In this document: one piece after another, positions 62,937 to 64,000 of the stretch
Layout of the letters: each line of letters starts with the position of its first letter
How positions within the stretch are numbered: position 1 is the first letter of the stretch
From: Acetatifactor muris
GTDB lineage: Bacteria > Bacillota > Clostridia > Lachnospirales > Lachnospiraceae
Length of the DNA: 64,000 bases
Assembly: GCF_024623325.1 (NCBI RefSeq)
Contig: NZ_JANJZD010000008.1
Location: forward strand, 62,001-126,000
Direction: 5' to 3'
The notes under the pieces: model-generated
What the model saw: the letters and a program-made list of their open reading frames with translations, nothing else
What the model was told of the DNA's origin: nothing
Database searches by the model: none
Program-made: the position numbers and the translations under genes

Positions 62937-64000
62937 ATGAAAGAAAAACAAAAAAGAACACAATCCTTTAAAACACAGCCGAAAGAAGAGAGATTTAAAT
63001 CTGCGGATGGAAAAAAGGCCGGAAAAAGCAATATACACAACCGGGATATCAACAGTAAGGAAATCTTCGACAATCCCGTCCTGTGTGCCCAGTTTCTCCG
63101 GGATAATTTTGATATTCCGGTCTTAAAAAACGTACAGCCGGAAGATATTGAGGATATCTCCGAGCGCTATCACCCTTATCTGGGAACGGAATTCGAGACA
63201 GATTCCGTCAAAAAAATCAGGATTCTCGATATCGGAAAGGAAAAGGACTCTGTGATGGAAGCGGAAAGTGAACCGCCTTTTCTGGTCTCGCTCATTGATC
63301 ACAAGAGCCTGGTAGATTATGATGCGGCCATGCAGCTTTTACGGTATATGATGTGTATCTGGACGGCATATAAAAAAGAGATGGAGGCAATGCATGCGGG
63401 TATCACCAGGAGGAAGGAGTTCCGGTATCCTGTGATTATTCCCATTGTGTATTTTGAGGGAGAGGCAAAGTGGACAGCCGCCAGGAATTTCCGGGAGAGA
63501 ATCAGCAGAGAGTCCCAGTTCAGAAAATGGATTCCGGATTTCAGATATGAACTTGTGAATGTCTGTGCCTACAGCAACGAGGAGCTTCTGAGCCGGGAAG
63601 ATGAGATGTCTTTGATTATGTTAATCAATAAAATACAGAACGATGTGGATTTGGAGCAGTTTCTTCGGCTTCCCGGAGACAGACTGAACCGGATTCTGAA
63701 AAACAGTCCGGAACATGTCGTGGATGTAATGGTATCTGTGATGGAAAGTCTGTGTTTTAAGATAGATGTATCTGCCGAAGAGCGAATGGCATGTGTTCAG
63801 AAAGTGAGAGAACGGAAAATGGGATATCTCTGGGAAAATATGGAAAAATTCAGCATACAGGAAGAACGCCGGAAGACGGAGAAGCAGCGCCAAAAGACAG
63901 AAGCTGAACGTAAAAAAACAGAGGCCGAACGAAAAAAAGCAGAGGCCGAACGAAAAAAAGCAGAGGCCGAACGAAAAAAAGCAGAGGCCGAACGAAAAAA
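62937..64000 (+). CDS. Rpn/PD-(D/E)XK nuclease family protein, truncated by the window edge
   Basis: At least 354 codons are visible from the ATG at 62937, which has AGGAGGAGG upstream. The nuclease core has a degenerate active site around FLVSLIDHKSLVDYDAAMQLLRYM (cited by SLIDHKS and AAMQLLRYM), with Asp, Lys and Gln of the fold. YPVIIPIVYFEG is typical of the family. The tail is a coiled-coil of AERKK repeats encoded by the 21-bp repeat. The family promotes RecA-independent recombination and is often mobile. The stop codon is not in the window. Confidence 0.82.
   Translation, partial: MKEKQKRTQSFKTQPKEERFKSADGKKAGKSNIHNRDINSKEIFDNPVLCAQFLRDNFDIPVLKNVQPEDIEDISERYHPYLGTEFETDSVKKIRILDIGKEKDSVMEAESEPPFLVSLIDHKSLVDYDAAMQLLRYMMCIWTAYKKEMEAMHAGITRRKEFRYPVIIPIVYFEGEAKWTAARNFRERISRESQFRKWIPDFRYELVNVCAYSNEELLSREDEMSLIMLINKIQNDVDLEQFLRLPGDRLNRILKNSPEHVVDVMVSVMESLCFKIDVSAEERMACVQKVRERKMGYLWENMEKFSIQEERRKTEKQRQKTEAERKKTEAERKKAEAERKKAEAERKKAEAERK
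63907..64000 (+). repeat. Tandem 21-bp repeat inside the Rpn-type gene
   Basis: Units of GAACGAAAAAAAGCAGAGGCC repeat at least four times to the window edge, coding ERKKAEA. The unit is a multiple of three, so copy-number change keeps the frame. Runs of seven A recur in each unit and could slip. Confidence 0.85.

Noticed and set aside
1..64000. tRNA, rRNA or riboswitch genes
   Set aside because: No cloverleaf with a T-loop signature, no rRNA segment and no known riboswitch core was seen by eye; a covariance search was not possible here.

Overview
The window looks like a chromosome segment of a gut-type Clostridia, most likely Lachnospiraceae. This is inferred from the gene content: strong Shine-Dalgarno sites, sigma-A promoters with 17-base spacers, LoaP-type antiterminators, an ABC maltose system without its own ATPase, a phosphatidylserine decarboxylase/synthase cluster, and an Rpn/PD-(D/E)XK nuclease gene. 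No rRNA, tRNA, CRISPR array or insertion sequence was seen. Most genes lie on the minus strand.

Layout. 0.3-4.9 kb: moxR, DUF58 and transglutaminase operon. 4.95-5.75 kb: no protein gene, but two divergent copies of a large, strongly folding sequence facing each other, best read as a pair of noncoding RNAs. 5.8-8.6 kb: a signal peptidase II-like gene behind a promoter-leader that recurs at 62.7 kb, then carbamate kinase and an XRE membrane regulator. 8.9-13.0 kb: a small type IV pilus/type II secretion-like operon (PilT, PilC and four pilin-like proteins, no PilB). 13.1-14.1 kb: a transglutaminase-like lipoprotein.

14.4-40.3 kb is the main accessory region: a minus-strand surface-polysaccharide operon of about 24 kb, visibly richer in A+T than its flanks. 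Two tandem NusG/LoaP-like genes stand at its head, followed by a 13-bp RNA hairpin and an intrinsic terminator just before the first structural gene, the layout expected for processive antitermination. The first half encodes a sugar aminotransferase, an initiating sugar transferase, two NeuD/PglD-type acetyltransferases, glycosyltransferases, an EpsG-like polymerase, a flippase, O-acyltransferases (one broken by an in-frame TGA), RfbA and RfbC. A hybrid protein follows, an XRE DNA-binding domain fused to a degenerate RfbA-like domain, and then a second promoter. The second half encodes an aminotransferase, an N-acetyltransferase and an unusual cassette: acyl carrier protein, AMP ligase, thioesterase, LuxE, LuxC, a malate/lactate-type dehydrogenase, a short-chain dehydrogenase and a two-subunit transketolase. 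Together these could make an acid-derived aldehyde, extend it by a two-carbon ketol unit, and supply an uncommon substituent or small molecule.

41-45.6 kb: an acyl-CoA synthetase, a palindromic repeat, an AraC/GyrI-type regulator, truA and a HAD phosphatase. 45.7-57.2 kb: an alpha-glucan use region (malEFG, pullulanase, 4-alpha-glucanotransferase, debranching enzyme) with a divergent LacI regulator. 57.2-60.6 kb: phospholipid genes (psd, pssA, a flippase-like membrane protein, PAP2 phosphatase). 60.7-62.6 kb: a YitT protein, a relic of a sugar O-acetyltransferase and an MBL-fold hydrolase. The window ends inside an Rpn-type nuclease gene with a 21-bp tandem repeat.
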